Shown piece by piece: positions 5,383 to 15,187 of a DNA stretch of 23,217 bases. The stretch covers positions 1 through 23,217 of IMG/VR virus record IMGVR_UViG_3300009180_000223. One strand, written 5' to 3'. The DNA is from a virus. Made by a program: the position numbers and the translations under genes. The notes beneath the pieces were generated by a model. It was not told the DNA's origin. It did not search any database and saw only the letters and a list, made by a program, of their open reading frames with translations. The first letter of the stretch is position 1, and each line of letters starts with the position of its first letter.

Positions 5383-8300
5383 ATGGCTGATGTAGAATCC
5401 AATATTCATGTAAATATTGATACGTCTGATGCTTTAGCAAGTCTAAAACTTCTACAACGTCAAATATCAGCCTTCCATACACAGATGGCAAAGTCTGGCA
5501 CTGCAGCAGCAGCAGTGGCAGCAAATCAAGCACAAAACTTGATGAACAGCATTAATGCTACTGGACAATTTCAAGCATCAATGCGATCTGTTACAACAAG
5601 CACAGAGCAGTTTACTGATTCTTTAGAAAGAAACAAACTAACCTCACGAGAGTATTTTAGATATACTGGCGCTGCAACAAAAACTTTTGGTAGACTGTTT
5701 AAGTCTGAATTTGAAACAATCAACAAGGTTGCACGAGAGCGTGTAAAAGATATACAAACCCAGTACATAAAGTTGGGTCGTGGCGCTAATGGATCACTGC
5801 AAGCAATTGCGGTAAGACCTCTAACCCTTGATATGAAAAATCTGGGTACACAAACTGCCATCGCAGCCCAGAGACAGCAACTTCTTAATCAACTATTAAA
5901 GCAAGGATCAACCAATCTTTTAAACTTTGGTAAGAATACTCAGTGGGCTGGACGCCAATTGATGGTTGGTTTTACAGTACCACTTGTAATGCTTGGCGCT
6001 GCTGCCTCAAAGACCTTCATGCAACTTGAAGAGCAAGCAATTAGATTTAAGCGTGTCTATGGAGAAATGTTTACAACGGCAGAAGAGACCGATGCCATGG
6101 TAAAGCAGATTCAGACTCTTGCAAGAGAGTATACTAAATATGGAGTTGCAGTAGAAGATACAATGAAAATGGCTGCTGATGCAGCAGCGATGGGTAAGCA
6201 AGGCGCAGCACTAATGGCTCAGGTTGCACAAGCAACTAGACTTGCAGTTCTTGGTGGGGTAGAGCAAGAACAAGCGTTAGAAACAACCATATCGGTAACA
6301 AATGCTTTTGGTGTAGCAACAGAAGATTTAGCAAAGAAGATTGACTTCTTAAACGCAGTAGAAAACCAAACTGTTGTATCTATTGAAGATTTAACAATTG
6401 CAATTCCAAAGGCTGGACCAGTTGTTCAGCAACTTGGTGGAGATGTAGAAGATCTTGCATTCTTCCTTACAGCAATGAAGGAAGGTGGAATCAATGCATC
6501 AGAAGGTGCTAACGCACTTAAGTCTGGTCTTGCATCTTTAATTAATCCATCTAAAAAAGCAGCAGGAATGCTTGGTGATCTTGGCATTAATATTAAAGGA
6601 ATTGTTGAAGCCAACAAGGGTGATATCAAAGCAACAGTAGTTGGCTTTGCTCAGGCACTTGATACACTTGATCCTCTTAACCGTGCTCGTGCTATTGAAC
6701 AACTGTTTGGCAAGTTCCAGTTCTCAAGACTATCTACGCTATTCCAGAACGTAACAGCCCAGGGTACACAGGCAAATAGAGTACTTCAACTAACACAATC
6801 AACAACAGAAGAACTTGCAATCTTGTCACAACGAGAATTGGATAAGATTCAAAACACAACAACATACAAGTTTAAGAAATCAATGGAAGATTTAAAGGTT
6901 GCTATTGCTCCAGTTGGAGAACAGTTCCTAAAGGCTTTAACACCTATTGTAGAGTTTGTTGCAAAGATTCTTGATAAGTTTAATAATCTTGGAGAAGGAA
7001 GCAAGAAGTTCTTAACTATATTTACAGTGGCAGTAGCAGGTATTGGTCCAGTTCTTCTTATGACATTTGGTTTAATAGCAAACGCTGTTGCAAACATAAT
7101 CAAGATGTTTGCAGGCATGAAATCTATGTACAACAGAACAGGATCAGCAAGTAAAGTTCTAGGAGAACAAACAAACTATTTAACTAAAGAACAACTAGAA
7201 GCCTCTGCAGTCTCAGCATCTCTTGATCAGGTTCATCAAAAATTACAGCAAACATTTACTTCTGAAGCAGGCGCATTAAATAATTTAGCAAATGCTTACA
7301 GGAGAGCAATAGCAGCACAAATGGGATTCACAGGTCCTGCTCGTGGAGGAAAATCAGTAAAGGGTTTAAAAAAGTATTCAACAGGAACGGGCAAGGTTCC
7401 AGGAACAGGAAATCAAGATACAGTACCATCAATGCTTACACCTGGAGAAGCAGTAATTCCAGCACAGGCTGCACAGGATCCAGCAAACAGACCAGTTATT
7501 GCAAGAATGATTGCAGGAGAAACAGTTCAAGGGTTTAATACTGGCTCTGGTAATGTTCAGCCAGATGGAAATGAAAAGTTAGCATTTGCTCACGCTGCTG
7601 CTCCAATACAATATAAGAATGTTTCTGATATTCCAGATGAGTTCGGAGATAAAGCAAGAGGCCTTCAGGCAAGAGGAATAGCAAGTGCTTATGGGTATAC
7701 TGGAATAGGTTTTGATATTCCTGCAAGTATGAACACCGCAATGGATAAGAGCACTGTAGATGTAAGAGCATACGAAGCAGCAATCAAAAATCCTGAGTCC
7801 ATAAAAACAATGACAGCAAGATTAATGGATCCACCATTAAAACTTAGCGCAGGTGAAGCATTAAGAGTTTCAAATGAGATTAGATCCAACCTGCTTTCTT
7901 CATTAGCAATACTACCTGACGGAAGCCAGATTAATGATAAAACCATATACAGCAGAGTGGGATCAATTAGAAAAGGAATTTTAGGAGGTCTTGCAAGAGA
8001 CCCAAAAAATAAAACTATTATTCAAAGAATGCTTGACCCACACGGGATCGGTGCAGCAGTAAAATCTACAACAACATATGATGAGCGTAGAGCAACCCCA
8101 GCAGAACTTCGTGAGGCAGTAGCAAAAGCAGGAAATGCAAATAAGATTTTACCTGCTATTGATAGACTTATAAAACATCATCCAGGTTTTCCTATAGAAG
8201 TAGTAAGGGATAAAAACGGCAATATTGTTGGATATAACAGGCCAGAAGTAAGTAGAAGTAATCCTACTAAAAAGCCAACAAAGTTTAGTAATGCATCGCT

Positions 8301-11300
8301 AGTCGACGGTTCATTCGTCACTGGAAGATCTGGTGGAGACTCTGGATCAGTAACAATCAGAGCCGATGCTAAATCAAATAAAGCAGCGCTTAGAGCAATT
8401 GCTGATGTAGATGGAATAACTACTTACGGCAAAAAAGATACAGATATAAAGGATGTTGGTCGAAGCAATCCTAAGCACAGGCACATGACTGGAGTTTATG
8501 AAACAGCAGATGGTAAGGGTAAAGTATTTGTAAAACCAATGATTAATCTAGAAAATGCTCTTGCAGAACAAAGAGCAGCAACTATATTAAGAGACGCTCA
8601 CGGCCTTGAAGTGCCAGAGCAAAGAATAACAATGATGAAAGATCCAGTTACAAAACGATTGGTCTATGCCTTAGAATCCGTATTTGATCCGAAGTTTGCT
8701 GGAAAAAATATTCCTCTTACTTTTTCACAAGATGAATACTTTAGACAACTACTGGCATCAGCACTTAGAGGAGATAAAGACCTTGGCAAGGGTAACCTTG
8801 GAGGCGGAAAGGCTCCAGATGTAGGAACTGCTTATATATATGATGAGGCAACACAATACAATCAAAAAACAGGCAAGGAAAGAGTTATTAGTGATGCAGT
8901 AAAGTCGGTTGGTCATCAAGCACTAATAAATGTTGGAGGAGTTGCAGGCTCTGGTGCTAAAAAGTTTTTTGCTGATGCTACTAGAGATATTGCATTAAGC
9001 ATGAGTCCAGATGAGTATCAAAGAAGAATGGTTGCTGAAATAGATCGTGTTCTTCCTAAACTTAGAGAAACAATAGCAAAGTTTGGATTAACAGGTAATG
9101 AAGCAAAGCCATATAATGCTATTATAGAAAGACTTGAAGATGCTAGAAATAATGTTGACTGGAAAAAGATACATACTGCACATACCACTGCTGGCAAGGT
9201 TGCGATAACACCAGATGAACTAATTTTAAATAATAAAAGTAAAAAAACAAGAAAGCCAAAAAAAGAAAAACTTCCTAAAAATGCTCAGTCTTCAGGTGGA
9301 TCAAAAGATACAGTAATGACAACTGCTCCTGGAAAGAATGAGCAAGTTGTCAAGCCAGGAAAGCCTAATGTAAAAACAGGAAAGTTAACAATAAGAGGAC
9401 ACGCTGATGCTCCAACATTAGTTAATGCAGGTGGAGTTAATTCATCATCAGTAGCAAATGCTGTTGTAGCAGGGGCTAAGGGTTCCCTTGCAGAAGCAAG
9501 AGCAGTTGGTGCAAATATTGGAACAACACTTTCACAGTCAGCAGCAGCAGCCTCAAGAACAATGTTATATGGTACTGGACCAGTAGATGCAGAAGCAAAA
9601 TCATTACGTCGTCAAATAGAAAAACGCCAAAGAGAAAATGCAAAAACGCAGGCAAAAATAAATGCAAACAAAACTGCAATGTATGGAACCACTGGTCCAA
9701 TTGATCCAGTAATGAGGGGCAGAAGAAAACAAGCAGAACTTGAAATGAAACGAAGTAAACTAGCAGCAAAGGTAGCATACCAACAGCAAATCATTTCTGA
9801 AAGAGCAGCAGCAGAAGCCAAGAGCAAGACTCTGTCTGGAAGAATAACTGCATTTGCTTCAAAGAGAGCAGATGCTAGACAAGCAAAAATTAATGCAGGC
9901 AAGCGCCCAGGAATGGGTATTGGAGGTGCAGTCGGTATTGCATCAGGTGCTGCAATGATTGGATCTATGGCCCCAGGCAAAGTTGGAGAAATTTCACAAA
10001 AAGTAATGATGCCACTTATGGGTCTGTCTATGATTATCCCAATGCTTCGTAGCCCAGCCTCAGCATTAGCCATCGGCCTTACTGCAACCGTAGGAGCCTT
10101 TGTTGCATTAAGAATGGCCTTTGATGGCGCACAGAAAAAAGTTCTTGAAGAGAGCGAAAAGTTTAAGGGGTCTGCTTCTGCAATAGATGCAATAGCAAAG
10201 TTTAGCGGTAAAGTAACAGCGTCAGAGCAAATGGATCTAAGAAGAAAGAACTCATTCTCAATGCTAGGCCCAGCAACAGGAAAGACAACATATGGAGAAG
10301 CATTTGTTCAGACACCAGAAGGCAAAGCATTAACAGCGAGAATTGCAGAGCAAAATGCTGCTGGAAAGGGTAACGTAGCAGCAAAAGATTTGAGTGGACA
10401 ACTCTCAGCATCCATTATGTCTGGTGCTATTGATATGTCACAAGCAAAAAGTCTTGCAATGAATGCTGCTAGACAGGCAGGAGATATGTCTATTGGCATT
10501 AAGGTTATTGCTCAACTGGAAAGCCTGCTTGGTCCAAACGGAGAAAATCTAATTAATGATCCATTAAATGTTAGACTTAATATGGTTACTGAAAACGGCA
10601 AGAATATGCAAAGTAGCATTGACAGCATTAGGGGTGCAGATCCAATAACAAAACTTGCTGGACAAAAGACAATGCAAAAGGTTGGTATTGGTGCCTCTGC
10701 CCTAGGTGGAGCAGCAGCAGGTGCAGGTATTGGAGGAATGATTGGTGGTGCTCTAGGTGCTGTCGGTGGTCCTCTTGCTGTTATAACTGCAGGTATAGGT
10801 GCAACTATTGGAGCAGGAATCGGTGCTGCAGTTGGTGGAATCGGTGCATACTTTGCATCAAAGAAGTTTACAAAGCAAGCAGGAACGCTAGGTGCAGCAG
10901 CAGCAGTAGATGCAAAGATTGCAATGGAACAAAACAAACAAATGCTTGATTCGTTTGACATGTACTATCAAAAGAAAATTGAAGAGTTAAGACTTCAGGG
11001 TAAAATTAATGAAGCAGAAGAAATGCAAAATAAATATATTAAGGATAGAGATACACTAACTGCTGCTCAAGGTGCACTACAAGGCGATGTTGTTGCACAG
11101 TATAATTCTGCTGGAGGACTTCAAGAGTCGATGATGACTGGAATGAAAAAAGCAACAACCGCAAGATACAAAGATGATCCTAATCAATTAGCCTATCTAG
11201 ATGTTGTTAATCAACAAGCAGGAGACCTTAGAAAAGATGGACTCATTAGTAGTGGTCAAGAGTATCTAATTCAAGCAAAGATGGCAAGTGGTGACATTCC

Positions 11301-14300
11301 TCCAGCAGTATTTAGAACTCTTTTAGGATTAGCAGCAGACAACAAAGATATTGCTCCAAAGATGATGGAGATTATTACTAAGTTTAGTGGCGCAACTTCT
11401 GAGTCAATAGGTGTAGCAGCACAAAATATTCTTGGATCAGATGGTGTTATTAACAAAACAGTTCAGACTCAATTTATAACAAAAGTTGAAGCATTTGAAA
11501 AAGACTCAGACGCTCTTGACTTTGCAAAGAACATTATTAAGTTAAACAATCTTAATGCAGTAATTCCATCAGACGTTATGGTCAGTTACTATACAGACCC
11601 AAAGAATAAAGCAGCATACGATAACTTAAATAGAATTCTTGATACCATCGAGGGTAGCAAAAACTTAACTGCAAAAATTGTTTATGAGATTATGCCAGAA
11701 ATTAAGGGCACTGCAGCATTTGACGAAGCATACTTTGAGACTTTAACAGAAGATCAGCAAAAGGTATATACAACAACTATCTCATCATTAATAAATGTTC
11801 CAGAACCAAAACTTATTGAAAGCGAAGACTTTAAGGCCTGGCGTAAAGAGTCAGGACCAAAGGGTGGAGCGGGTGTTACTGGAAGCAAGTCATATATAGT
11901 GCAAAAATATATTGAGGCTCAGGGAAATAAGGCTGTCACTGATTCAGTACAAGTTGGAGTTAAGGCTCCAGTTACAACAGGTGGCGGTGGCGGGGGAAGT
12001 AAGGTACAGTCTTCACCACTAGATGATCTAGTAAAGAAACTAAGAGATGTAAGAAAGAACCAGATCAAGGTCACAGAAGGCTGGAGTGCCTCACGTAAGG
12101 CCCTAGATAACCTGTTTGGTGGCAAGAAGACAATTGATGTATTTAGTGGTATTGAAAATGATCTAAGAGCAATCGGTGGAAGTCAAGACTTTATTGAGTT
12201 AATTGTTGGCATGGATCCAAAGGAGTACGAAAAGAAAAAGAATTCTTTATTTAAGTTTGACAATAAAGGCAACATTGTTGCACTAAAGGAAGATGCTAAA
12301 AATATTCAAGAAGCACTAAACTCAATTACAATGGGTGACTGGAATTCAAGCATGGAGGCAGAACTTGAGTCTATTAACAATCAAACTGCTGCTTTTGATA
12401 AACTAGCCAAGATAGGTGTTCCAGTAGCAGACGCTTACGAATTAATTTCTGACAAAGCACTTGCAGCATCAATTGCAAACGGAGTAAATGAAAAAACATT
12501 AAACACATTAATAGCAAAATATAAAATATTAAAGGTGGTACAGGAAAAATCAGCAGCAGTAGAAAATGTCAAAAAGGATGTGTCCAAGGCTAATACAGAC
12601 AGACTTCAAGAACAAAGACTAAAGGGTTACAACCCAATAGATGCTTTTGCTATCAAATCAGACGACAATCTTTCATCATTAGAAAGTTCTATATTCACAC
12701 AAAAGAATGCTTTGAGCAGACTAATAGACAAAAAAAATAGAGCAAAGCCTGGGGCATATAAAGATAAACTAATTGCACAAATTGAAGCGGCTCAAGATGC
12801 TTTAGAAGAGTCAGAGGCACAGTTTGCAGAAAGACTGGTACAACTAAGAGACACCATTGGCCTAATGGAAGACATATACAACGATGTTTATAACAAGGGT
12901 ATGGAGATGTTTGATATAAGAGAGCAAGCATTCCAAATAGACTTTAAAATTAATACTGATCAACTAAATAAAGATATTGAAAAAGCACAAAATGAAATAT
13001 CAGCAATTCAATATAACGTTGACGATAAAGAGGCAGCGCTAAAGGCTATTGAAGATCAAGAGCAGAAAATTAATGAAAGATACGACGAAAGAATTGAAGC
13101 ATTAAATAAGGTAGAAGCAGCAAATGCAGCAATCAATGCTCAGCAGAAAGGCCAACTTACATTAGCAGAGGCACTAACATCTGGAGACATCGCAGCAGCA
13201 GCCAGAGCAGCACAGGACATGAGAGCACAACAAGCAGCAGATGCTGTAACAAAAGAAAAGGATGCCTTAGAGAGATCAAGACAAAACGAATTAAATCAGG
13301 TAACTGGGCTTGACAAAACTGACAAGAAATATAAAACTAGAAAACAACTTGAAGAGGAAATTAAAACTCTTCAGGACAGCATCTTCAACAAAGAAGAAGA
13401 AACGATTGAGCCAAAACAGGAATTGATTAGGCTTGCAGAAGTTCAGTTAAAGAAAGACATAGACTCTATAAAAGTTGCTAATATGACAAGAGATCAATGG
13501 GAAAAAATAAGAAGCAATGTAGAAATGTCAAGAATGGGAATAGAAGGGTATGAAGAGTCTTTAAAGAGAGCAGTTGGCTATGCAGATCAATTAATCGCAA
13601 GATATGGTAAAGAGTCATTCTTGAACTCTAACGCAGCGCTTATTACTGAAAAGCCAAAGACAATTCCAGAAATTCCAGATGGAAGAGATTCTGTAACTTC
13701 ACAAACAACAACCCCAACACCAGACCCAACACCAAAGCCTGAACCAAAGCCTGAACCAAAGCCTGAACCAGAGCCAGAACCAAAGCCAGAACCAAAGCCA
13801 AAGCCAGTTGTCGTATGTCCTCCTGGAACAAAAGATGATGGAAACGGAAATTGTGTTTCAATCCTTCCACCAATACTTCCGCCAGTAACTCCTAAAGTAA
13901 CACCAAAACCAGTTGTTCCTAGTTATAAGGATGATGATAAAAACGGTATTCCAGATTTAATTCAGGCACCAAAACCAAGTTATAAGGATGATGATAAAAA
14001 CGGTATTCCAGATTTAATTCAGGCACCAAAAACCGTATTGACTCCTGTTCCAGGAACTGGCATACCAGGAACTGGCTCTGTTGCAAAAGCATTTCCACCA
14101 ATAATGGTTCCAAGGGCTGTTGTTCCAGCACCTAAAGACTTAGATAAAAACGGAATACCAGACAACATACAGGCACCAAAGAAGACTCTAGTTCCAGGAA
14201 CTGGCGTGTATCAAGGAAGCATGTTCATTCCTCCTAAGTATAAGGCTAAAGGTGGAATCATTCCAAAGATGTTTGCGCTTGGCGGTTTTGCAAAGGGTAC

Positions 14301-14556
14301 TGACACAGTGCCTGCAATGCTAACTCCAGGAGAGTTTATTATGAGCAAGTATGCTGTTGATTCCTACGGCTTAGAGAATATGAGAAAAATAAATAATGGT
14401 GATTCTATTGACGGTACAGTGTATAATAATACATATACATTAACAGTAAATGCTAGAACTGATGCAAATCCAAACGATATTGCACAGGCGGTAATGTCAA
14501 CAATTAAGAGAGTTGATGATAGAAGAATTAGAGGAGTGTCCTTAAATGGCCGATGA
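5383..14556 (+). CDS. Tail tape measure protein, very long, with several inserted modules
   Basis: A 3,057-residue protein that sets tail length and occupies the tube lumen before DNA ejection. GAGGTG precedes the ATG at 5383. Order of parts: helical N-terminus (1-185); TP901/PhageMin-type core about 187-455 (hydrophobic GFTVPLVMLGAA, then helices with TLAREYTKYGV and FGKFQFSRLSTLF); hydrophobic segment 543-577; DTVPSMLTPGE motif 679-689; an insert about 700-1,270 with a kinase-like stretch; helical, basic region; hydrophobic segment around 1,510-1,575; glycine-zipper segment 1,767-1,827; long helical region with strong coiled-coil character about 2,420-2,740; KPEP repeats; DDDKNGIPD repeats; a second DTVPAMLTPGE motif 2,974-2,984; conserved C-terminus with ARTDANPND. 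The length exceeds most siphophage tape measures. At roughly 1.5 angstrom per residue it would allow up to about 450 nm, less if inserts are looped out or cleaved. Confidence 0.92.
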   Translation: MADVESNIHVNIDTSDALASLKLLQRQISAFHTQMAKSGTAAAAVAANQAQNLMNSINATGQFQASMRSVTTSTEQFTDSLERNKLTSREYFRYTGAATKTFGRLFKSEFETINKVARERVKDIQTQYIKLGRGANGSLQAIAVRPLTLDMKNLGTQTAIAAQRQQLLNQLLKQGSTNLLNFGKNTQWAGRQLMVGFTVPLVMLGAAASKTFMQLEEQAIRFKRVYGEMFTTAEETDAMVKQIQTLAREYTKYGVAVEDTMKMAADAAAMGKQGAALMAQVAQATRLAVLGGVEQEQALETTISVTNAFGVATEDLAKKIDFLNAVENQTVVSIEDLTIAIPKAGPVVQQLGGDVEDLAFFLTAMKEGGINASEGANALKSGLASLINPSKKAAGMLGDLGINIKGIVEANKGDIKATVVGFAQALDTLDPLNRARAIEQLFGKFQFSRLSTLFQNVTAQGTQANRVLQLTQSTTEELAILSQRELDKIQNTTTYKFKKSMEDLKVAIAPVGEQFLKALTPIVEFVAKILDKFNNLGEGSKKFLTIFTVAVAGIGPVLLMTFGLIANAVANIIKMFAGMKSMYNRTGSASKVLGEQTNYLTKEQLEASAVSASLDQVHQKLQQTFTSEAGALNNLANAYRRAIAAQMGFTGPARGGKSVKGLKKYSTGTGKVPGTGNQDTVPSMLTPGEAVIPAQAAQDPANRPVIARMIAGETVQGFNTGSGNVQPDGNEKLAFAHAAAPIQYKNVSDIPDEFGDKARGLQARGIASAYGYTGIGFDIPASMNTAMDKSTVDVRAYEAAIKNPESIKTMTARLMDPPLKLSAGEALRVSNEIRSNLLSSLAILPDGSQINDKTIYSRVGSIRKGILGGLARDPKNKTIIQRMLDPHGIGAAVKSTTTYDERRATPAELREAVAKAGNANKILPAIDRLIKHHPGFPIEVVRDKNGNIVGYNRPEVSRSNPTKKPTKFSNASLVDGSFVTGRSGGDSGSVTIRADAKSNKAALRAIADVDGITTYGKKDTDIKDVGRSNPKHRHMTGVYETADGKGKVFVKPMINLENALAEQRAATILRDAHGLEVPEQRITMMKDPVTKRLVYALESVFDPKFAGKNIPLTFSQDEYFRQLLASALRGDKDLGKGNLGGGKAPDVGTAYIYDEATQYNQKTGKERVISDAVKSVGHQALINVGGVAGSGAKKFFADATRDIALSMSPDEYQRRMVAEIDRVLPKLRETIAKFGLTGNEAKPYNAIIERLEDARNNVDWKKIHTAHTTAGKVAITPDELILNNKSKKTRKPKKEKLPKNAQSSGGSKDTVMTTAPGKNEQVVKPGKPNVKTGKLTIRGHADAPTLVNAGGVNSSSVANAVVAGAKGSLAEARAVGANIGTTLSQSAAAASRTMLYGTGPVDAEAKSLRRQIEKRQRENAKTQAKINANKTAMYGTTGPIDPVMRGRRKQAELEMKRSKLAAKVAYQQQIISERAAAEAKSKTLSGRITAFASKRADARQAKINAGKRPGMGIGGAVGIASGAAMIGSMAPGKVGEISQKVMMPLMGLSMIIPMLRSPASALAIGLTATVGAFVALRMAFDGAQKKVLEESEKFKGSASAIDAIAKFSGKVTASEQMDLRRKNSFSMLGPATGKTTYGEAFVQTPEGKALTARIAEQNAAGKGNVAAKDLSGQLSASIMSGAIDMSQAKSLAMNAARQAGDMSIGIKVIAQLESLLGPNGENLINDPLNVRLNMVTENGKNMQSSIDSIRGADPITKLAGQKTMQKVGIGASALGGAAAGAGIGGMIGGALGAVGGPLAVITAGIGATIGAGIGAAVGGIGAYFASKKFTKQAGTLGAAAAVDAKIAMEQNKQMLDSFDMYYQKKIEELRLQGKINEAEEMQNKYIKDRDTLTAAQGALQGDVVAQYNSAGGLQESMMTGMKKATTARYKDDPNQLAYLDVVNQQAGDLRKDGLISSGQEYLIQAKMASGDIPPAVFRTLLGLAADNKDIAPKMMEIITKFSGATSESIGVAAQNILGSDGVINKTVQTQFITKVEAFEKDSDALDFAKNIIKLNNLNAVIPSDVMVSYYTDPKNKAAYDNLNRILDTIEGSKNLTAKIVYEIMPEIKGTAAFDEAYFETLTEDQQKVYTTTISSLINVPEPKLIESEDFKAWRKESGPKGGAGVTGSKSYIVQKYIEAQGNKAVTDSVQVGVKAPVTTGGGGGGSKVQSSPLDDLVKKLRDVRKNQIKVTEGWSASRKALDNLFGGKKTIDVFSGIENDLRAIGGSQDFIELIVGMDPKEYEKKKNSLFKFDNKGNIVALKEDAKNIQEALNSITMGDWNSSMEAELESINNQTAAFDKLAKIGVPVADAYELISDKALAASIANGVNEKTLNTLIAKYKILKVVQEKSAAVENVKKDVSKANTDRLQEQRLKGYNPIDAFAIKSDDNLSSLESSIFTQKNALSRLIDKKNRAKPGAYKDKLIAQIEAAQDALEESEAQFAERLVQLRDTIGLMEDIYNDVYNKGMEMFDIREQAFQIDFKINTDQLNKDIEKAQNEISAIQYNVDDKEAALKAIEDQEQKINERYDERIEALNKVEAANAAINAQQKGQLTLAEALTSGDIAAAARAAQDMRAQQAADAVTKEKDALERSRQNELNQVTGLDKTDKKYKTRKQLEEEIKTLQDSIFNKEEETIEPKQELIRLAEVQLKKDIDSIKVANMTRDQWEKIRSNVEMSRMGIEGYEESLKRAVGYADQLIARYGKESFLNSNAALITEKPKTIPEIPDGRDSVTSQTTTPTPDPTPKPEPKPEPKPEPEPEPKPEPKPKPVVVCPPGTKDDGNGNCVSILPPILPPVTPKVTPKPVVPSYKDDDKNGIPDLIQAPKPSYKDDDKNGIPDLIQAPKTVLTPVPGTGIPGTGSVAKAFPPIMVPRAVVPAPKDLDKNGIPDNIQAPKKTLVPGTGVYQGSMFIPPKYKAKGGIIPKMFALGGFAKGTDTVPAMLTPGEFIMSKYAVDSYGLENMRKINNGDSIDGTVYNNTYTLTVNARTDANPNDIAQAVMSTIKRVDDRRIRGVSLNGR
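8410..9177 (+). other. Kinase-like region inside the tape measure protein (residues about 1,010-1,265)
   Basis: The stretch shows spaced elements of the atypical kinase fold (HipA / type II PI 4-kinase-like). These are a strand pair GVYETADGKGKVFVKPM with candidate ATP lysine K1051; a helix ALAEQRAATIL with candidate glutamate E1062; a GLEVPEQRI turn; then LRGDKDLGKGN with candidate catalytic D1133 and metal-binding N1138; and YIYDEA with D1154 in the place of the second metal ligand. The order and spacing are right. The usual D-R-H around the catalytic aspartate is D-L-G here, and no glycine loop consensus is evident. The assignment is by pattern only and could be wrong. Confidence 0.4.
10681..10863 (+). 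other. Glycine-zipper hydrophobic segment of the tape measure protein
   Basis: Residues 1,767-1,827 are almost entirely Gly, Ala, Ile, Leu and Val with G-x-x-x-G spacing (GASALGGAAAGAGIGGMIGG and continuing through GAGIGAAVGGIGAY). They end in a basic KKFTKQ. Such segments insert into or pack within membranes, and a tape measure protein could use one to form the DNA channel across the host membrane. The feature is seen directly; the role is inferred. Confidence 0.7.
13735..13806 (+). repeat. Lys-Pro-Glu-Pro codon repeats in the tape measure gene
   Basis: A 12-base unit (AAGCCTGAACCA and variants) repeats about six times and encodes KPEPKPEPKPEP and then EPEPKPEPKPKP. This forms a stiff, extended linker between the helical body and the C-terminal domains of the tape measure. 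It lies just after a TPTPDPTP segment. Exact short tandem units make length variation by slippage likely. Confidence 0.85.
13921..14031 (+). repeat. Perfect 57-bp tandem duplication encoding DDDKNGIPD calcium-site-like repeats
   Basis: Copies start at 13921 and 13978, and 54 bases are identical. Each encodes SYKDDDKNGIPDLIQAPK. A diverged third copy at 14131-14181 encodes PKDLDKNGIPDNIQAPK, and an earlier GTKDDGNGNC at about residue 2,815 resembles half a unit. D-x-D-x-N-G-x-x-D is the spacing of thrombospondin type 3 and dockerin-like calcium loops. Confidence 0.85.
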
Positions 14557-15187
14557 AGAGATAGATCCTAGGGTAACCTATATACAGGGTCGTAAGAAAT
14601 ACAACAGACCTAGTGGAATGCTTTGGTCTGAAAATACTGGAACTCTTAAAAATGGTTTGTACGTTCCCAATGGATATGAAATAGGCGTAGATCCAGAAAG
14701 CGTTGAAGACGAAACATTACTAGATCAATTTTTATTAATTACTGACGATAATAGACAGCCACTTGAGTTTTCTGAGGAAAGAATTGAAAAGCGTGAAAGA
14801 ATGATCAATGGCAGAATGAGATCATATCATATTGCAGACAAAATTACATTAAGCACAAGTTGGAATATGATACCTTCTAGGTCCCATTTAAACATACCAA
14901 CCTTTGATACTGCAACTGGAATTTCTCCATACAAGTCTTATACGACGGATGGTGGCGCAGGAGGGGCAGACATGCTTGAGTGGTATGACTCACACAAGGG
15001 GTCTTTCTGGGTATTTCTTGCATATGACAGAAAAGGAATTTTTAAAGGAACATCAGAACCATACGATCATCTTGGACAATATAACCAACTTATTGAAATG
15101 TTTATTAGTGATTTTTCTTACTCTGTTGAAAAAAGAGGAACTAATTTTGATTACTGGAATGTCTCAATAAGTCTGGAAGAGGTATAA
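14546..15187 (+). CDS. Minor tail protein, distal-tail-like
   Basis: A 213-residue protein whose start overlaps the end of the tape measure gene by 11 bases, with GAGGAG at 14531-14536 as ribosome site. This is the position of the distal tail protein that joins the tube to the tip in siphophages. The C-terminal half contains DMLEWYDSHKGSFWVFLAYD and ends in FDYWNVSISLEEV, an ending common among actinophage minor tail proteins. No catalytic motif is seen. The distal-tail role follows from synteny and remains to be confirmed. A second open frame in the same stretch (14904-15170) is a shadow. Confidence 0.65.
   Translation: MADEEIDPRVTYIQGRKKYNRPSGMLWSENTGTLKNGLYVPNGYEIGVDPESVEDETLLDQFLLITDDNRQPLEFSEERIEKRERMINGRMRSYHIADKITLSTSWNMIPSRSHLNIPTFDTATGISPYKSYTTDGGAGGADMLEWYDSHKGSFWVFLAYDRKGIFKGTSEPYDHLGQYNQLIEMFISDFSYSVEKRGTNFDYWNVSISLEEV

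Noticed and set aside
13643-14131. Leucine-rich open frames on the - strand opposite the Pro-rich repeats, and the other - strand open frames in the window
   Set aside because: They are antisense shadows of biased + strand coding sequence, lack ribosome sites and would overlap clear + strand genes completely.
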